From contig CAVRVD010000018.1 in assembly GCA_963724535.1 (NCBI GenBank), forward strand, positions 1-57,527: DNA of 57,527 nucleotides. Direction: 5' to 3'. The notes under the pieces are model-generated. The model was not told the origin of the DNA. It was given only the letters and a program-made list of their open reading frames with translations, and did not search any database. A program made the translations under genes and the position numbers. Each line of letters opens with the position of its first letter. Position 1 is the first letter of the stretch. Of the stretch, positions 1 through 8,906 are shown in pieces. Origin of the DNA: JADJPO01 sp963724535. GTDB lineage: Bacteria > Actinomycetota > Actinomycetes > Actinomycetales > Kineosporiaceae.

Positions 1-667
1 GTTCGTACTCGTGCTCGACCCGCATCGCCCGGGCCCGGCCCGGGGGCAGGGTGGGGTGGCAGCGGCAACGGGCCTGGATGGAGGTCTTCTCGTCTGCGCA
101 GATCACGTAGTCGTTCGGGCCCAGCCGTCGGCCTTTCCACCGCCCGGCGTACAGGTCGAGCACGCGGGCGGCCTTGGCCTCGAAGTCGGGGTCGCGGATG
201 GCGATCCAGGATCGGCGCTGCCACGGCTTGAGCGCGTCGGCGGCCAGCCAGCGACGCACCGAGGACGCCGACACCGTCACGTGGGCGCGGGCGGCGAGTT
301 CGCGGGCGATCTCCGGGCAGCTCCACCGCGACAGCGGCACGTCCTGCTCGGCCGGTAACGCGCAGGCCATGGCCACGACCTCGGCCCGCACCGCCGGACC
401 GTGCACCCGGGGCCGGCCGCTGCGCGGACGGTCCCGCAGACCTTTGAGCCGTTCGGCGGCGAACCGGCGCCGCCAGGAGCGGACGGTGTCCACACAGACG
501 TTCAGGGACTCGGCGATCGCCGTGTTCGACGCGCCGTGCGCGGCCTCCAGCACGATCTGGGCGCGGAGCCGGTCGCGGTACTCGGTGCGACCCGAGGCCA
601 CCCGGGCTGCCAACACCCGGTCCTCGGCCACGGACAGGACAATCACATACGGACTGGACATCGTCAT
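1..667 (-). CDS. IS630-family transposase, N-terminal part (runs off left edge)
   Basis: The reading frame is open from an ATG at 667 to the first base of the window, giving about 222 residues without a stop. A second in-frame ATG at 661 is an alternative start. The N-terminal half carries a helix-turn-helix (around residues 30-75, including NTAIAESLNVCVDTVRSW) followed by a second winged-helix-like region (around 100-145, ELAARAHVTVSASSVRRWL). The far end contains YVICADEKTSIQ, which matches the first catalytic Asp block of IS630/Tc1-like DDE transposases. The rest of the DDE domain lies outside the window. It transposes its own element by DDE chemistry. Whether it is intact cannot be judged here. 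Lies next to a second, unrelated IS, so this end of the window is a mobile-element patch. Confidence 0.85.
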   Translation of the reverse strand, partial: MTMSSPYVIVLSVAEDRVLAARVASGRTEYRDRLRAQIVLEAAHGASNTAIAESLNVCVDTVRSWRRRFAAERLKGLRDRPRSGRPRVHGPAVRAEVVAMACALPAEQDVPLSRWSCPEIARELAARAHVTVSASSVRRWLAADALKPWQRRSWIAIRDPDFEAKAARVLDLYAGRWKGRRLGPNDYVICADEKTSIQARCRCHPTLPPGRARAMRVEHEYE

Positions 668-737
668 CTGATCTTTGTGTCGCACCCGGCCGGTAGATCC
701 GTGGCACGACACGCCGCGACCGCCGACAACCGCGAGG

Positions 738-1079
738 ATGAATGTCGTGGCGAAGTACCCCGACTCGACCAAGCACTCCCTGGAGTACCGTCTGCACGCC
801 CGGGCACGAGAACGCTGGCCCCAGCTGACCACCGTCGAGGTCCGTCACCGCGGCACCTTCAGCTACGTCGACGGCGTCCTGCCCGACGCCACCGTGATGA
901 AGCTGTGCCGACTGCGGTACGCCGGCTCAGCCCACCAATGGGGCTTTGCGATCTACCGGGCCAGCCACAACGACTACGAAGACTCCTACTTCCCCACCGG
1001 CCTGCCGGTCGGCACCTGCGAAGACGCTCTAGACACCGCCTGCGGCCTCTACCTCAACGATCCCACCGCCTGGACCTGA
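738..1079 (+). CDS. Conserved hypothetical protein, 113 aa
   Basis: I do not recognise a function. The chosen ATG at 738 removes a low-complexity leader that would be added by the upstream ATG at 675. The product is a small soluble single-domain protein with an aromatic-rich core (YRLHARARERW, SYVDGVLPDATV, HQWGFAIYRASHNDYEDSY) and an acidic C-terminus. It has no signal peptide and no membrane segment. Similar-looking short proteins are common near mobile elements in actinomycetes, which is my recollection of the pattern and not a search result. The TGA stop is also the first triplet of a 20-base arm whose inverted partner lies beyond the adjacent insertion sequence (see the split terminator entry). 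It could be cargo of the mobile patch or an ordinary host gene. Confidence 0.6.
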   Translation: MNVVAKYPDSTKHSLEYRLHARARERWPQLTTVEVRHRGTFSYVDGVLPDATVMKLCRLRYAGSAHQWGFAIYRASHNDYEDSYFPTGLPVGTCEDALDTACGLYLNDPTAWT

Positions 1080-1111
1080 CCCCCGAAGAACTAACGGGCG
1101 CGACCACTTAG

Positions 1112-2422
1112 GGTTCGTGATGGAATAACCTCGTTTTGAGTGATGTGGCGGTTACGGTTCTGCTATGGCAGAGCTGGCCGATTCGGTCGCGCGGCGGTAT
1201 GAGGTGCTGCGCCCGCATCTGTCGGAGTTCCAGCGGCGGCTGTGGCTGGGTGCCGAGGCGGCTGAGCTGGGGCCTGGTGGTGTCGCGGTGGTGGCCGCCG
1301 CGACGGGTGTGTCTGCGGACACGGTGCGCCGGGGTCGCCGGGAGGCCGATGAGGGGACTGCCCCGCCCGCTGGCCGGTCCCGGCGTCCTGGTGGTGGGCG
1401 CAAGCGAGCCGAAACCCATGACCTGGGGCTGGTTGCCGCGTTCGAGTCGCTGATCGATCCGGTGACGCGGGGGGACCCGATGTCGCCGCTGCGCTGGACG
1501 TCGAAGTCGATCCGGGCGCTGACCACTGCTCTGCGTGGAAAGGGTCATCAGGTCAGCGATTTCGTGGTCCGCAGGCTGCTGGACGAGCGGGGCTATAGCC
1601 TGCAGGCCAACGTCAAGACCGCCGAGGGCGGCCAGCACCCCGACCGGGACGCCCAGTTCGCCTACCTCAACGACCAGGCGCGCGAACACATGACCACCGC
1701 AGACCCGGTGATCAGTGTGGACACCAAGAAGAAGGAACTCGTCGGGGCCTACAAGAACGCCGGGCGGGAATGGCACCCGGCCGGGCACCCCGAACACGTC
1801 AAGGTCCACGACTTCATCGACCCCGCCCTGGGCAAGGCCAACCCCTATGGGGTGTACGACGTCGCGAACAACACCGGCTGGGTATCGGTCGGCACCGACC
1901 ACGACACCGCAGCATTCGCCGTGCACACCATCGCCACGTGGTGGCAGCAGGTTGGAAAGCCCATGCACCCCAACGCCTCCCGGTTACTGATCTGCGCAGA
2001 CGGCGGCGGCTCCAACGGGTACCGCACCCGGCTGTGGAAGACCGAACTCGCCGCCCTGGCCGCCTCCACCGGTCTGACGATCACCGTCTGCCACCTCCCA
2101 CCCGGGACCTCCAAATGGAACAAGATCGAGCACCGGTTGTTCAGCCACATCTCGATGAACTGGCGCGGACGCCCCCTGACCAGCCATGAGGTCATCGTGC
2201 GGACCATCGCCGCGACCACCACCAACACCGGACTGACCGTCCACGCCGAACTCGACGACGCGACCTACCCCAAAGGCATCAAGATCCCCGACGACACCAT
2301 GAAGACCCTCGTAACCCAGCGAATCCTCACCCGGCACCGCTTCCACGGCGAGTGGAACTACAGCCTGAACCCCTCACCACACGACACGCCGACAGCCGAA
2401 CCAAATTAATTCATCACGAGCC
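1112..2422 (+). mobile_element. Insertion sequence, ISAzo13 family, 1311 bp
   Basis: The element is bounded by imperfect terminal inverted repeats: GGTTCGTGATGGAATAA at 1112-1128 and GGCTCGTGATGAATTAA read on the minus strand from 2422 to 2406, identical at 14 of 17 positions. TTAG is repeated directly on both sides (1108-1111 and 2423-2426), which fits the short target duplications of this family. It carries one intact transposase gene whose stop codon lies inside the right repeat. Complete ends, a target duplication and an open transposase indicate a recent and possibly still active insertion. Confidence 0.8.
1165..2409 (+). CDS. ISAzo13-family DDE transposase
   Basis: This 414-residue transposase catalyses cut-and-paste or copy movement of the surrounding element. 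Recognition rests on the family layout: an N-terminal recognition domain (residues 1-100, with a VSADTVRRGRREAD helix-turn-helix-like stretch) and then a Rhodopirellula-type DDE catalytic domain. The likely catalytic acids are Asp186 (ISVDTKKKELVG), Asp279 (LICADGGGSNGYRTR) and Glu322 (GTSKWNKIEHRLFSHI). The length is normal for the family and there is no frameshift. The start ATG lies 53 bp inside the left terminal repeat. The stop TAA overlaps the right repeat, which is common for compact insertion sequences. Confidence 0.85.
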   Translation: MAELADSVARRYEVLRPHLSEFQRRLWLGAEAAELGPGGVAVVAAATGVSADTVRRGRREADEGTAPPAGRSRRPGGGRKRAETHDLGLVAAFESLIDPVTRGDPMSPLRWTSKSIRALTTALRGKGHQVSDFVVRRLLDERGYSLQANVKTAEGGQHPDRDAQFAYLNDQAREHMTTADPVISVDTKKKELVGAYKNAGREWHPAGHPEHVKVHDFIDPALGKANPYGVYDVANNTGWVSVGTDHDTAAFAVHTIATWWQQVGKPMHPNASRLLICADGGGSNGYRTRLWKTELAALAASTGLTITVCHLPPGTSKWNKIEHRLFSHISMNWRGRPLTSHEVIVRTIAATTTNTGLTVHAELDDATYPKGIKIPDDTMKTLVTQRILTRHRFHGEWNYSLNPSPHDTPTAEPN

Positions 2423-2451
2423 TTAGCGCGGATTCGTTGGTTCGTCGGGGG

Positions 2452-2529
2452 TCAGGCTGCGAGGGGGTTGTGTGCTTGCTCGTGGGCGGCGAGGCGGTCC
2501 AGAACACCCGTCCGGCCGCCGGGCGTCAG
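2452..2529 (-). pseudogene. C-terminal gene scrap (…DRLAAHEQAHNPLAA)
   Basis: Reading leftward from the end of the GH2 gene, a frame encodes a 25-residue tail containing TGVLDRLAAHEQAHNPLAA and stops at 2454-2452. It has no start of its own and joins directly onto the stop of the GH2 gene, so the upstream part of this gene has been lost. The parent family is not identified; a transposase tail is a guess. The terminator arm that follows its stop supports the view that it was once a real 3' end. Confidence 0.3.
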
Positions 2530-4385
2530 GTCCCCTGCCGCCTCAAGCCCTCGGGTAGCGGTATGTGAGTCCGGGCCTCGGTCCTGGCCGGTTGTAGGGT
2601 CGCCTGCCGGATCATCTCGATGTCGGCCTTGGGTCGACGTTGCGGGTCGAGCAGCCCGTTGGCCTCCTGCTCGATGTCGTATAGCTGGGTCCAGCAGAAC
2701 CCGGCCAGCACCGGACTGCCGACGACGGCCGCGACGAACTGCCGGTAGCGCTCAAGGAGTGCCTCACCGCTCGACACGGTGTGGAATCCCCACGTGTCGG
2801 GGCTGTCAAGGGCGATGCCTCCGAACTCGCTGACGATGATCGGCTCTCCGCGATGGGTGTGGCCCTCGGCGTAGATGGGGTGCTGCAGGGGACGTGATGT
2901 GACGGCGCCGTCCCGGGTGGCGAACCGCGTCTGCAGAGTGGCCGCGTCCCCGTAGTCGTGGATGGTGCACAGATCGGTGTGCGCGTGCTCCCATCCGTCG
3001 TTCGACACCACGAGACGCGTGGCGTCGAGGGCCTTGGTCAGGTGGTACAGCGCCAGCAGGTGGTGCTCCTGTCGCCCGTCGGGGTCACGCGCGACGGCGG
3101 GCACACCCCAGCTCTCGTTGCTCGGAAACCAGACGATGATGCACGGGTGGTTGCGGTCACGGACGATGGCCTCCTGCCACTGGGCCGTGACGTTCTGCAC
3201 GTACCGCGTGGAGAACCGGTAGGCGCTGGGCATCTCCTCCCACACCAGAAAGCCGAGACGGTCGGCCCAGTACAGGTAGCGCGGGTCCTCGATCTTCTGG
3301 TGCTTGCGGGCACCGTTGAAGCCGAGCCGCTTGGCCAGCTCGATGTCGGCCTGGATGGCCTCGTCACTCGGCGCGGTGTAGCCGCTGTCGGGTAAGAACC
3401 CCTGATCGAGCACGAGGCGCTGGAACAGCGGGCGCCCGTTGAGCAGCACCTGGCCGTCCTGGGTCGCGACGGAGCGCATCCCGAAGTAGGACTCGACGAG
3501 GTCCATGCTCGCTGCGGTCTCGTCGAGGATCTCGAGCGTCAGGTCGTACAGCCGCGGGTTGCCCGGATGCCAGGTCGCCACACCCTGGTACTCCAGGACC
3601 TTGGCGTCCCTCGCCGACAGGTTCTCGGTCAGGCGCCACCGCCGACGGATCTCGGAGTCGATCACGCTGATGTCGTCCCGCACCAGGATCACGTCGTCGC
3701 GGGCGATGGTCACCCGCAGGGTCATGCCGAGGGCGGGCTCGGTGACCGTCACCGTGATGTCGACCGCGGCGTCCTCGAGCATCGGCACCACGACGGCGTC
3801 CCCCACGGCCGCCGGCGCCACGGGCTCAAGCCACACGGACTGCCAGATGCCGGTCGTGCCCCGATAGAACACGTACTCCGACTCGGGTCGCCAGTACTGC
3901 TTGCCCCGCGGCTTCGCCGGGTCGTCCTGCCGGTCCTCGACGCGGATCACCACGACGTTGTCCTGGTCCTGCACGACGGTGGTGATATCGGCCTCGATCG
4001 GGGTGTAGCCACCGCGATGGCCGGCCACGTGCTCCCCGTTCACCCAGATCGTGATCGCGTAGTCGCAGGCTCCGACGTGGAGCAGCAGACGGTCGCGCGG
4101 CCCGGCTAGGGAGTTGGCGTCGAAGGTCCGGGCGTACCACACGACTGGGTGCAGAGCGGGGTCACCGATGCCTGATGCCGGCGTCTGGTAGGCGAAGGGG
4201 ACGACGATGTCGAGATCGAAGGGTCCGTCACCGTCGGCGAGGTGCTTGGCGCGGATCGCATGCCAGCCGTCGCGACGGCCGACGTCGTCGTCGTCGAAGG
4301 CGAACCGCCACCGCCCGTTGAGAGTGAGCCATCTGCGCCGACGCCACTGCGGTCGTGGGTACTCGGGGCGAGGTACGTCGGTCAT
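2526..4385 (-). CDS. Glycoside hydrolase family 2 (beta-galactosidase/glucuronidase type)
   Basis: A 619-residue cytoplasmic glycosidase. The ATG at 4385 is preceded by a strong AAGGAGGT site, so it is preferred over an upstream frame extension. Order of domains: N-terminal jelly-roll sugar-binding domain (about 20-190, including YARTFDAN and HVGACDYAITIWVNG), immunoglobulin-like domain (about 195-305) and a TIM barrel. Glu424 in NESWG is the expected acid/base, and Glu520 in VSEFGG is the expected nucleophile. GH2 enzymes hydrolyse beta-galactosides, beta-glucuronides or beta-mannosides. Which one cannot be told from these motifs, but galT in the linked operon favours galactosides. It has no signal peptide, so it acts on an imported oligosaccharide or glycoside. 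It is the last gene of the ABC-LacI operon, 32 bp after the regulator. Confidence 0.85.
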   Translation of the reverse strand: MTDVPRPEYPRPQWRRRRWLTLNGRWRFAFDDDDVGRRDGWHAIRAKHLADGDGPFDLDIVVPFAYQTPASGIGDPALHPVVWYARTFDANSLAGPRDRLLLHVGACDYAITIWVNGEHVAGHRGGYTPIEADITTVVQDQDNVVVIRVEDRQDDPAKPRGKQYWRPESEYVFYRGTTGIWQSVWLEPVAPAAVGDAVVVPMLEDAAVDITVTVTEPALGMTLRVTIARDDVILVRDDISVIDSEIRRRWRLTENLSARDAKVLEYQGVATWHPGNPRLYDLTLEILDETAASMDLVESYFGMRSVATQDGQVLLNGRPLFQRLVLDQGFLPDSGYTAPSDEAIQADIELAKRLGFNGARKHQKIEDPRYLYWADRLGFLVWEEMPSAYRFSTRYVQNVTAQWQEAIVRDRNHPCIIVWFPSNESWGVPAVARDPDGRQEHHLLALYHLTKALDATRLVVSNDGWEHAHTDLCTIHDYGDAATLQTRFATRDGAVTSRPLQHPIYAEGHTHRGEPIIVSEFGGIALDSPDTWGFHTVSSGEALLERYRQFVAAVVGSPVLAGFCWTQLYDIEQEANGLLDPQRRPKADIEMIRQATLQPARTEARTHIPLPEGLRRQGT

Positions 4386-4417
4386 CGGATGACCTCCTTG
4401 GAAGGGGGAGGTGAATC

Positions 4418-5476
4418 TCAGCCCGCATCGGGGGTGGGCGCAGCCGCGGCGCAGCCACACGACCGCCGGCACACGAGCGGGGCGGGCAGCAGCACCCGCC
4501 CGATCGAGCCGCTACGTTCTGCGGGCTGGTCGAGCAACATCTCGACCGCCGTCGCGCCGGTCTGCTCGAACGGCAGGTGGACGGTGCTCAGCGGGGGGAT
4601 CGTATGGGCCGCGGTCGGGATGTCGTCGCACCCCACGACAGCGAGATCGTCGGGTACGGACAGACCGCGGTCGGCGGCGGCGTGCATCACCCCGACCGCC
4701 ATGAGGTCGTTCTGCACGTACAGCGCCGTCACATCTGTTGCCCGGGAAAGGATCTCACCCGCAGCGCGGTAGCCGCCGTCCGGTTGCCAGTCACCCTCGC
4801 ATAGGAGTTCTTCGTCGACGTCGAGCCCGGCAGCGGCCATGGCCGCCCTGTACCCCTTGGCGCGGCCGGCCGCCGCGCGTCGGGACAGCGGGCCGGTCAC
4901 CATGCCGATCCGGGTGTGCCCGAGCTCGATGAGGTGGGCAGTGGCCAGGCGAGCGGTCTCGGGCTGGTCGGAGCCGACCAGGCCCACGCCTCCCCCCGCG
5001 ACGGAGTGGATGCTCACTGCGGGAACGTGCCCGCGTAGCAGGGCGCCGAGACGATCATCGTTCTCGAGCTGTGGCGCAGCGGCGATGATGCCGTCGACGC
5101 GACGTTCCAGCAGCGAGCGCAGCGACCAGTCACCCTCCTGGGAACCGGGGTCGACGCTGACGATCATCACCGTGTGGTCGCGTCGTCGGGCTTCCTGCCC
5201 GACGCCCGCCACGAAACGGGCGATGATGTGGTCGCTCAGGTCGCCGACCACGATCCCGATCGTGCGGGTCCGCTCGGTCACCAGACTGCGCGCGATGTCG
5301 TTAGGGACGTAACCAAGCTCGTCCGCGGCGGCGAGGATGCGCTGTCGGGTCGCCGCAGCGACGGTTCCGCCGCCTTGGAGGACCTTGCTCGTCGTCTGGA
5401 AGCTCACCCCGGCGCGCTCTGCGACGTCCTTCAGGGACGGCCTCTTCTGCATCACGGGCCCAGCATGGCTGATCAC
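4418..5476 (-). CDS. LacI-family transcriptional repressor
   Basis: A 352-residue local sugar-responsive regulator. The N-terminus has the LacI helix-turn-helix (SLKDVAERAGVSFQTTSKVL, about residues 13-32) and the hinge helix region (YVPNDIARSLVTERT), followed by a periplasmic-binding-protein-like effector domain. I took the GTG at 5476 because it overlaps the stop of the preceding gene by four bases, as elsewhere in this operon. The ATG at 5452 would give the family-typical MQKRPSLKDV start and is an equally good candidate. The gene sits inside the operon it probably represses. The 16-bp palindrome at 8907-8922 and again at 14254-14269 has the form of a LacI-family operator and is the likely binding site. 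Confidence 0.9.
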   Translation of the reverse strand: MISHAGPVMQKRPSLKDVAERAGVSFQTTSKVLQGGGTVAAATRQRILAAADELGYVPNDIARSLVTERTRTIGIVVGDLSDHIIARFVAGVGQEARRRDHTVMIVSVDPGSQEGDWSLRSLLERRVDGIIAAAPQLENDDRLGALLRGHVPAVSIHSVAGGGVGLVGSDQPETARLATAHLIELGHTRIGMVTGPLSRRAAAGRAKGYRAAMAAAGLDVDEELLCEGDWQPDGGYRAAGEILSRATDVTALYVQNDLMAVGVMHAAADRGLSVPDDLAVVGCDDIPTAAHTIPPLSTVHLPFEQTGATAVEMLLDQPAERSGSIGRVLLPAPLVCRRSCGCAAAAPTPDAG

Positions 5477-6864
5477 TCCTCGCCCGACCCGGCGGCCACC
5501 TGGTTGTTCGCCAGGCGCTGATCGACCAGCCGCTGTGCTCTCTCCAGAGCAGCCTGCGGTGGGACACCGGTCAGCCAGGTCGACTCGATCTGTGCCTTGA
5601 GCACGTCCTCGATCGGTTGCCAGCTGCCGACCTGCGGTAGCAGTTGCGCACGATCGACGGCCCCCTCGGCGAAGTTCGACCGCTGCGGTGCGCTCTCGAA
5701 CTCTCGGCTGGTCAGGACCGACTCGATAGCCGGGAGATGACCCGTGCCGATCGCCCAGGCCGCGTCGTTGGCGCTGAGGAAGGCGATGAAGTCGAGTGCC
5801 TCGCGGTAGCGCTCACTGCTGCGCTGCACCGGCACGACCCACACATGGGAGTTGGCCCAGGCCGCCGGCCGGTCGTACAGCGTCGGGAAGGGCACCACGC
5901 GGTACTCGAACGGTGCCTCCGCTGCGTACTGGTTCACCACCCAGGTCCCGTTGTGCAGCACGGCGGCGTCGCCGTTGAGGAAGGCCGTCTGTGCCGCCGT
6001 GTAGTCCTGGGTCGGGCTGGCGTACCCCCGTTCGAAGATCTCGTTCATGAACCGGAGCGCCTCGAGCGCCTCCGGCGAGTCGAGCATGGCCTGGGACCTG
6101 CTCTCGTCGACGATCGCTCCGCCCTGCTGGTACAGCAGGGCCAGGAACATCATGACGCTCAGCGCGAACTGGTTCGCGTCGATCGCGAAGTACTGGGCCC
6201 CGGTGCGCTCCTTCATCTGCGCGGCCTGCTCGAAGAACTCCGCCGGGCTGGACGGCAGCACGGGCTCACCGTTGTCGTCGACCAGTCCGGCCTCGGCGAA
6301 CAGGTCCACGTTCAGGTGCCACAGGTTGGTGTGGACGTCGAAGGGGACGCCGTAGATGGCCCCGTCGTACGTCACGGCCTTCCGCGCGGGCTCGGTCCAC
6401 TCGCCGGAGTCGATGCCGACGTCGTCGAGCACGTCGTCGAGGGGCACCAGCAGGTTGCGGCTGGCGTAGTCCGGCAGGTTCGCGGCGTGCATGACCGCCA
6501 CGTCCGGCGGCGACCCGCCGGCGTAGGTCGCGTTCAGGGTGTCGTAGTACGACGCGAACTGGTTCCCGCCGAGGCGCTCGACCCGGATGCCCTGCTCGTT
6601 CTCGGCGTTGAACTTGTTGGTCAGGATCTGGATGACCTCGCACTCGCTGGCCGCCTTCGACACATCTGTGACGCCGAGCGTGATGTCCTCGCAGTCCCCG
6701 AAGAACCGCGCCAGCTCGACGGTGAGCGGCTCAGTGGAGTCCTGGGCGAGCTTGGCCTGCTCCGCGCGGGGATCCACGGCATCCCGTCGGACCACCATGC
6801 CGCAGGCGGAGGTCAGCAGCATCGACATGGCCGCGAGGCCGGCGACGATCGGACGGCGGTTCAC
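5473..6864 (-). CDS. Sugar ABC transporter substrate-binding lipoprotein
   Basis: A 463-residue extracytoplasmic solute-binding protein of the carbohydrate-binding cluster. The N-terminus has a short charged region, a hydrophobic core and the lipobox LTSAC, so the mature protein starts at Cys21 and is lipid-anchored. The mature part shows the usual features of ABC sugar receptors, including YDGAIYGVPFDVHTNLWHLN near the middle and HVWVVPVQRSSERYREALDF. It delivers the sugar to the two permeases encoded just upstream. The start overlaps the stop of the second permease gene by four bases and the stop overlaps the LacI start by four, so the genes are translationally coupled. No ATPase gene is present nearby. 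A shared MsiK-type ATPase encoded elsewhere is the usual actinobacterial solution. Confidence 0.9.
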   Translation of the reverse strand: MNRRPIVAGLAAMSMLLTSACGMVVRRDAVDPRAEQAKLAQDSTEPLTVELARFFGDCEDITLGVTDVSKAASECEVIQILTNKFNAENEQGIRVERLGGNQFASYYDTLNATYAGGSPPDVAVMHAANLPDYASRNLLVPLDDVLDDVGIDSGEWTEPARKAVTYDGAIYGVPFDVHTNLWHLNVDLFAEAGLVDDNGEPVLPSSPAEFFEQAAQMKERTGAQYFAIDANQFALSVMMFLALLYQQGGAIVDESRSQAMLDSPEALEALRFMNEIFERGYASPTQDYTAAQTAFLNGDAAVLHNGTWVVNQYAAEAPFEYRVVPFPTLYDRPAAWANSHVWVVPVQRSSERYREALDFIAFLSANDAAWAIGTGHLPAIESVLTSREFESAPQRSNFAEGAVDRAQLLPQVGSWQPIEDVLKAQIESTWLTGVPPQAALERAQRLVDQRLANNQVAAGSGEE

Positions 6865-7698
6865 TTGCCACCACTCCCGACGGAGATACCCCGGATCAGA
6901 TGGCGCTGGAAGATCACGTACAGCACCAACAGCGGCGCCGCCGCGACGACGCCGCGCGCCATCAGCGAGCCCAGCTCAGTGGCCTGCGCGAAGTTTCCCT
7001 GCAGCGACGCCAGACCCGTCGTGATGGTGAACATCTCCGGCTGCGTTGCGGACACCAGCGGCCAGAGGTAGTCGTTCCAGGTCAGGACGAAGGTGAAGAT
7101 CCCCAGAGCGGTGAGCGCGGGCATCGACATCGGGAGCATCACCCGGGTGAAGATGATCCACCGGCTGGCGCCGTCCACGGAGGCCGCCTCCTCAATGTCC
7201 CGAGGAAGGGCACGGAAGAACTGGGTCATGATGAACACTCCGAGCGGCGCCGCGATCCGCGGCAGGGTCAGCGCCTGGTAGGTGTTGTGCATGTTGATCT
7301 CGCTGAACATGAGGAACTGCGGGATGAACATCGCCTCCTTCGGCACCATCAACCCGGCAAGCACGAAGGGGAACAGCCACTTCTTGCCGCGGAACTCCAG
7401 ACGCGCGAACGCATAACCCGCGGACGCTGACAGAGCCAATGTGGCCACCGTTGTGATCCCGGTGACGATCACCGAGTTCAGCAGCCACCGCGGCGTCAGG
7501 CCGAGGGCGAACACGTCCCCGAAGTTGCTCAACGTCGGTTCGATCGGTACCAGGCTTGTGGTCGTGCGCTGCAGTGCCTCGTTGGACGACAGGGACAGCG
7601 ACATGACACCGACGACGAGCAGTTGCTTGGTACGACGGCCGCGACAGTCCGCGTGCCGGCGCGGTGCCGGCGCTCACCGGCGTGGTGAGGGTGCTCAT
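6861..7698 (-). pseudogene. Sugar ABC permease (MalG type), frameshifted near the N-terminus
   Basis: The original start is almost certainly the ATG at 7698, which forms an ATGA overlap with the preceding permease stop and begins MSTLTTPVSAGTAPARG. That frame does not lead into the permease. The permease frame opens separately from an internal ATG at 7604 and runs to 6861 (247 residues) with the MalG-type inner-membrane domain, including the EAASVDGAS loop that contacts the ATPase. The two starts are 94 bases apart, so they are out of frame by one. The first membrane helix and its flanks are also missing: only QLLVVGVMSLSLSS remains before the EALQRTTTSLVP region. A deletion that shifted the frame would explain both. 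A sequencing or assembly error is the alternative. If real, the importer is probably crippled. Confidence 0.6.
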
Positions 7699-8873
7699 GC
7701 GACGTCCTCCTCTCGCATCAGTCTGAGCTGGGCCGCCGACGCAACGAGCATCACCGCGAACAGGAACAGCGACAGGGCGGCGGAGTAGCCGAGCTGGAAC
7801 TCCCGGAACCCGGACTCGTAGATGTGCTGGATGAGCACCCGCGTCGAGTTGGCCGGGCCACCACGGGTGAGGATGTACACCTGACCGAAGATCTGGAACG
7901 AGGAGATCACCTGGAGCACTGTCACCAGCACCACCGTGCGCCGCAGGCCCGGTAACGTGATGTAGCGGAACTTGTTCCAGGCGCCCGCGCCGTCCAGGGT
8001 CGCCGCCTCATACAACGACGGTTCGATATCCTGCAGACCGGCGATGAACAGGACGAGGTTAAAGCCCATCGTCCACCACAGCGTGACGACGACGATGGCG
8101 GGCAGGGCGAGCGATGGATCCGTCAGCCACGAGATCGGGTCCAGACCGACGAACCCGAGCAGCCGCGCGATCAGTCCGACGTCTGGGTTGAGCAGGAACC
8201 CCCAGATGAGGGTCAACACCGCCACCGACAGCACATAGGGGGCGAAGAAGGCAGCTCTCAGGACGCCGACCAGCCGACCACTGCCGGAGAGCAGCACCGC
8301 CAGGGCCAGCGCCACGCCGACGATCGTCGGGGTCGACAGGAGCACGAAGACCAGCGTGTTCCCGAACGAGCGCCAGAACAGCGCGTCGTACCATGCGCCG
8401 TCAGGTCCCGGGTGCAGACCGAGCAGGACACCGAAGACCACCACGATCGATCCGCCGGCCAGGGTCGTCGCCCGGCGGCTCAGCATGCCGCGGGCAGCCG
8501 CAACCGCGACCGCGACCAACAGGAGCAGTCCCAGGATCCGCCACAGCAGCAGGTTCGTCAGATCCCAGGTCAGCCCCGACCCGCCGAACATGTCGACGTA
8601 GTTGGCCAGACCCACGAACTCGCGGCGGGTGGGATCGAGCAGATCCCAGTTGAACAGGCTCATCAGGGCCGCCTGCACAACAGGGTAGATCTGCAGGACC
8701 ACGTAGATCACGAGGAACGGCAGCACGAAGAGCCAGGCCTCCACCGTGTCCCGGCTGCGCTCGTACCAGCTGCCCTGCTTGTGAACCTTGTCGCCGGCGA
8801 CGCTACGTCGGCGCGCTGCCTGGTCGGCTACTACCACCGGTGCCTCCCTCGCTCGATCCGGCACCAAGGCCAC
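7695..8873 (-). CDS. Sugar ABC transporter permease (MalF type)
   Basis: A 392-residue integral membrane permease. The GTG at 8873 is the only early start near the promoter. A cytoplasmic N-terminus precedes the first helix (VEAWLFVLPFLVIYVVLQIYP). An unusual insertion follows, with two more hydrophobic stretches (LLLWRILGLLLLVAVAVAAA and a GGSIVVVFGVLLG segment) before the conserved core. The core has the EAATLDGAGAWNKFRYITLP ATPase-coupling loop at about 290-310. Family members are usually near 300 residues, so the extra segment accounts for the length. It forms the membrane channel with the MalG-type partner encoded next and takes substrate from the lipoprotein receptor. First gene of the operon, directly downstream of the -35/-10/operator set at 8907-8957. 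Confidence 0.9.
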   Translation of the reverse strand: MALVPDRAREAPVVVADQAARRRSVAGDKVHKQGSWYERSRDTVEAWLFVLPFLVIYVVLQIYPVVQAALMSLFNWDLLDPTRREFVGLANYVDMFGGSGLTWDLTNLLLWRILGLLLLVAVAVAAARGMLSRRATTLAGGSIVVVFGVLLGLHPGPDGAWYDALFWRSFGNTLVFVLLSTPTIVGVALALAVLLSGSGRLVGVLRAAFFAPYVLSVAVLTLIWGFLLNPDVGLIARLLGFVGLDPISWLTDPSLALPAIVVVTLWWTMGFNLVLFIAGLQDIEPSLYEAATLDGAGAWNKFRYITLPGLRRTVVLVTVLQVISSFQIFGQVYILTRGGPANSTRVLIQHIYESGFREFQLGYSAALSLFLFAVMLVASAAQLRLMREEDVA

Positions 8874-8906
8874 GGCCTGCTGTACCGGTCCTGCTCTGGT
8901 ATGGCT

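Larger units (their letters stand above)
1077..2454. terminator. Convergent terminator hairpin split by an insertion sequence
   Basis: The 20-mer at 1077-1096 (TGACCCCCGAAGAACTAACG) matches the reverse complement of 2435-2454 at 18 of 20 positions. One of the two differences would be a G-U pair in RNA. Each arm begins with the TGA stop of a gene pointing towards the other: the hypothetical gene at 738-1079 and the fragment ending at 2452. If the insertion sequence at 1112-2422 and one copy of its TTAG duplication are removed, the arms come together around a short loop. That looks like a bidirectional intrinsic terminator between convergent genes. Alternatively the arms are terminal repeats of an older element. 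Confidence 0.5.
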
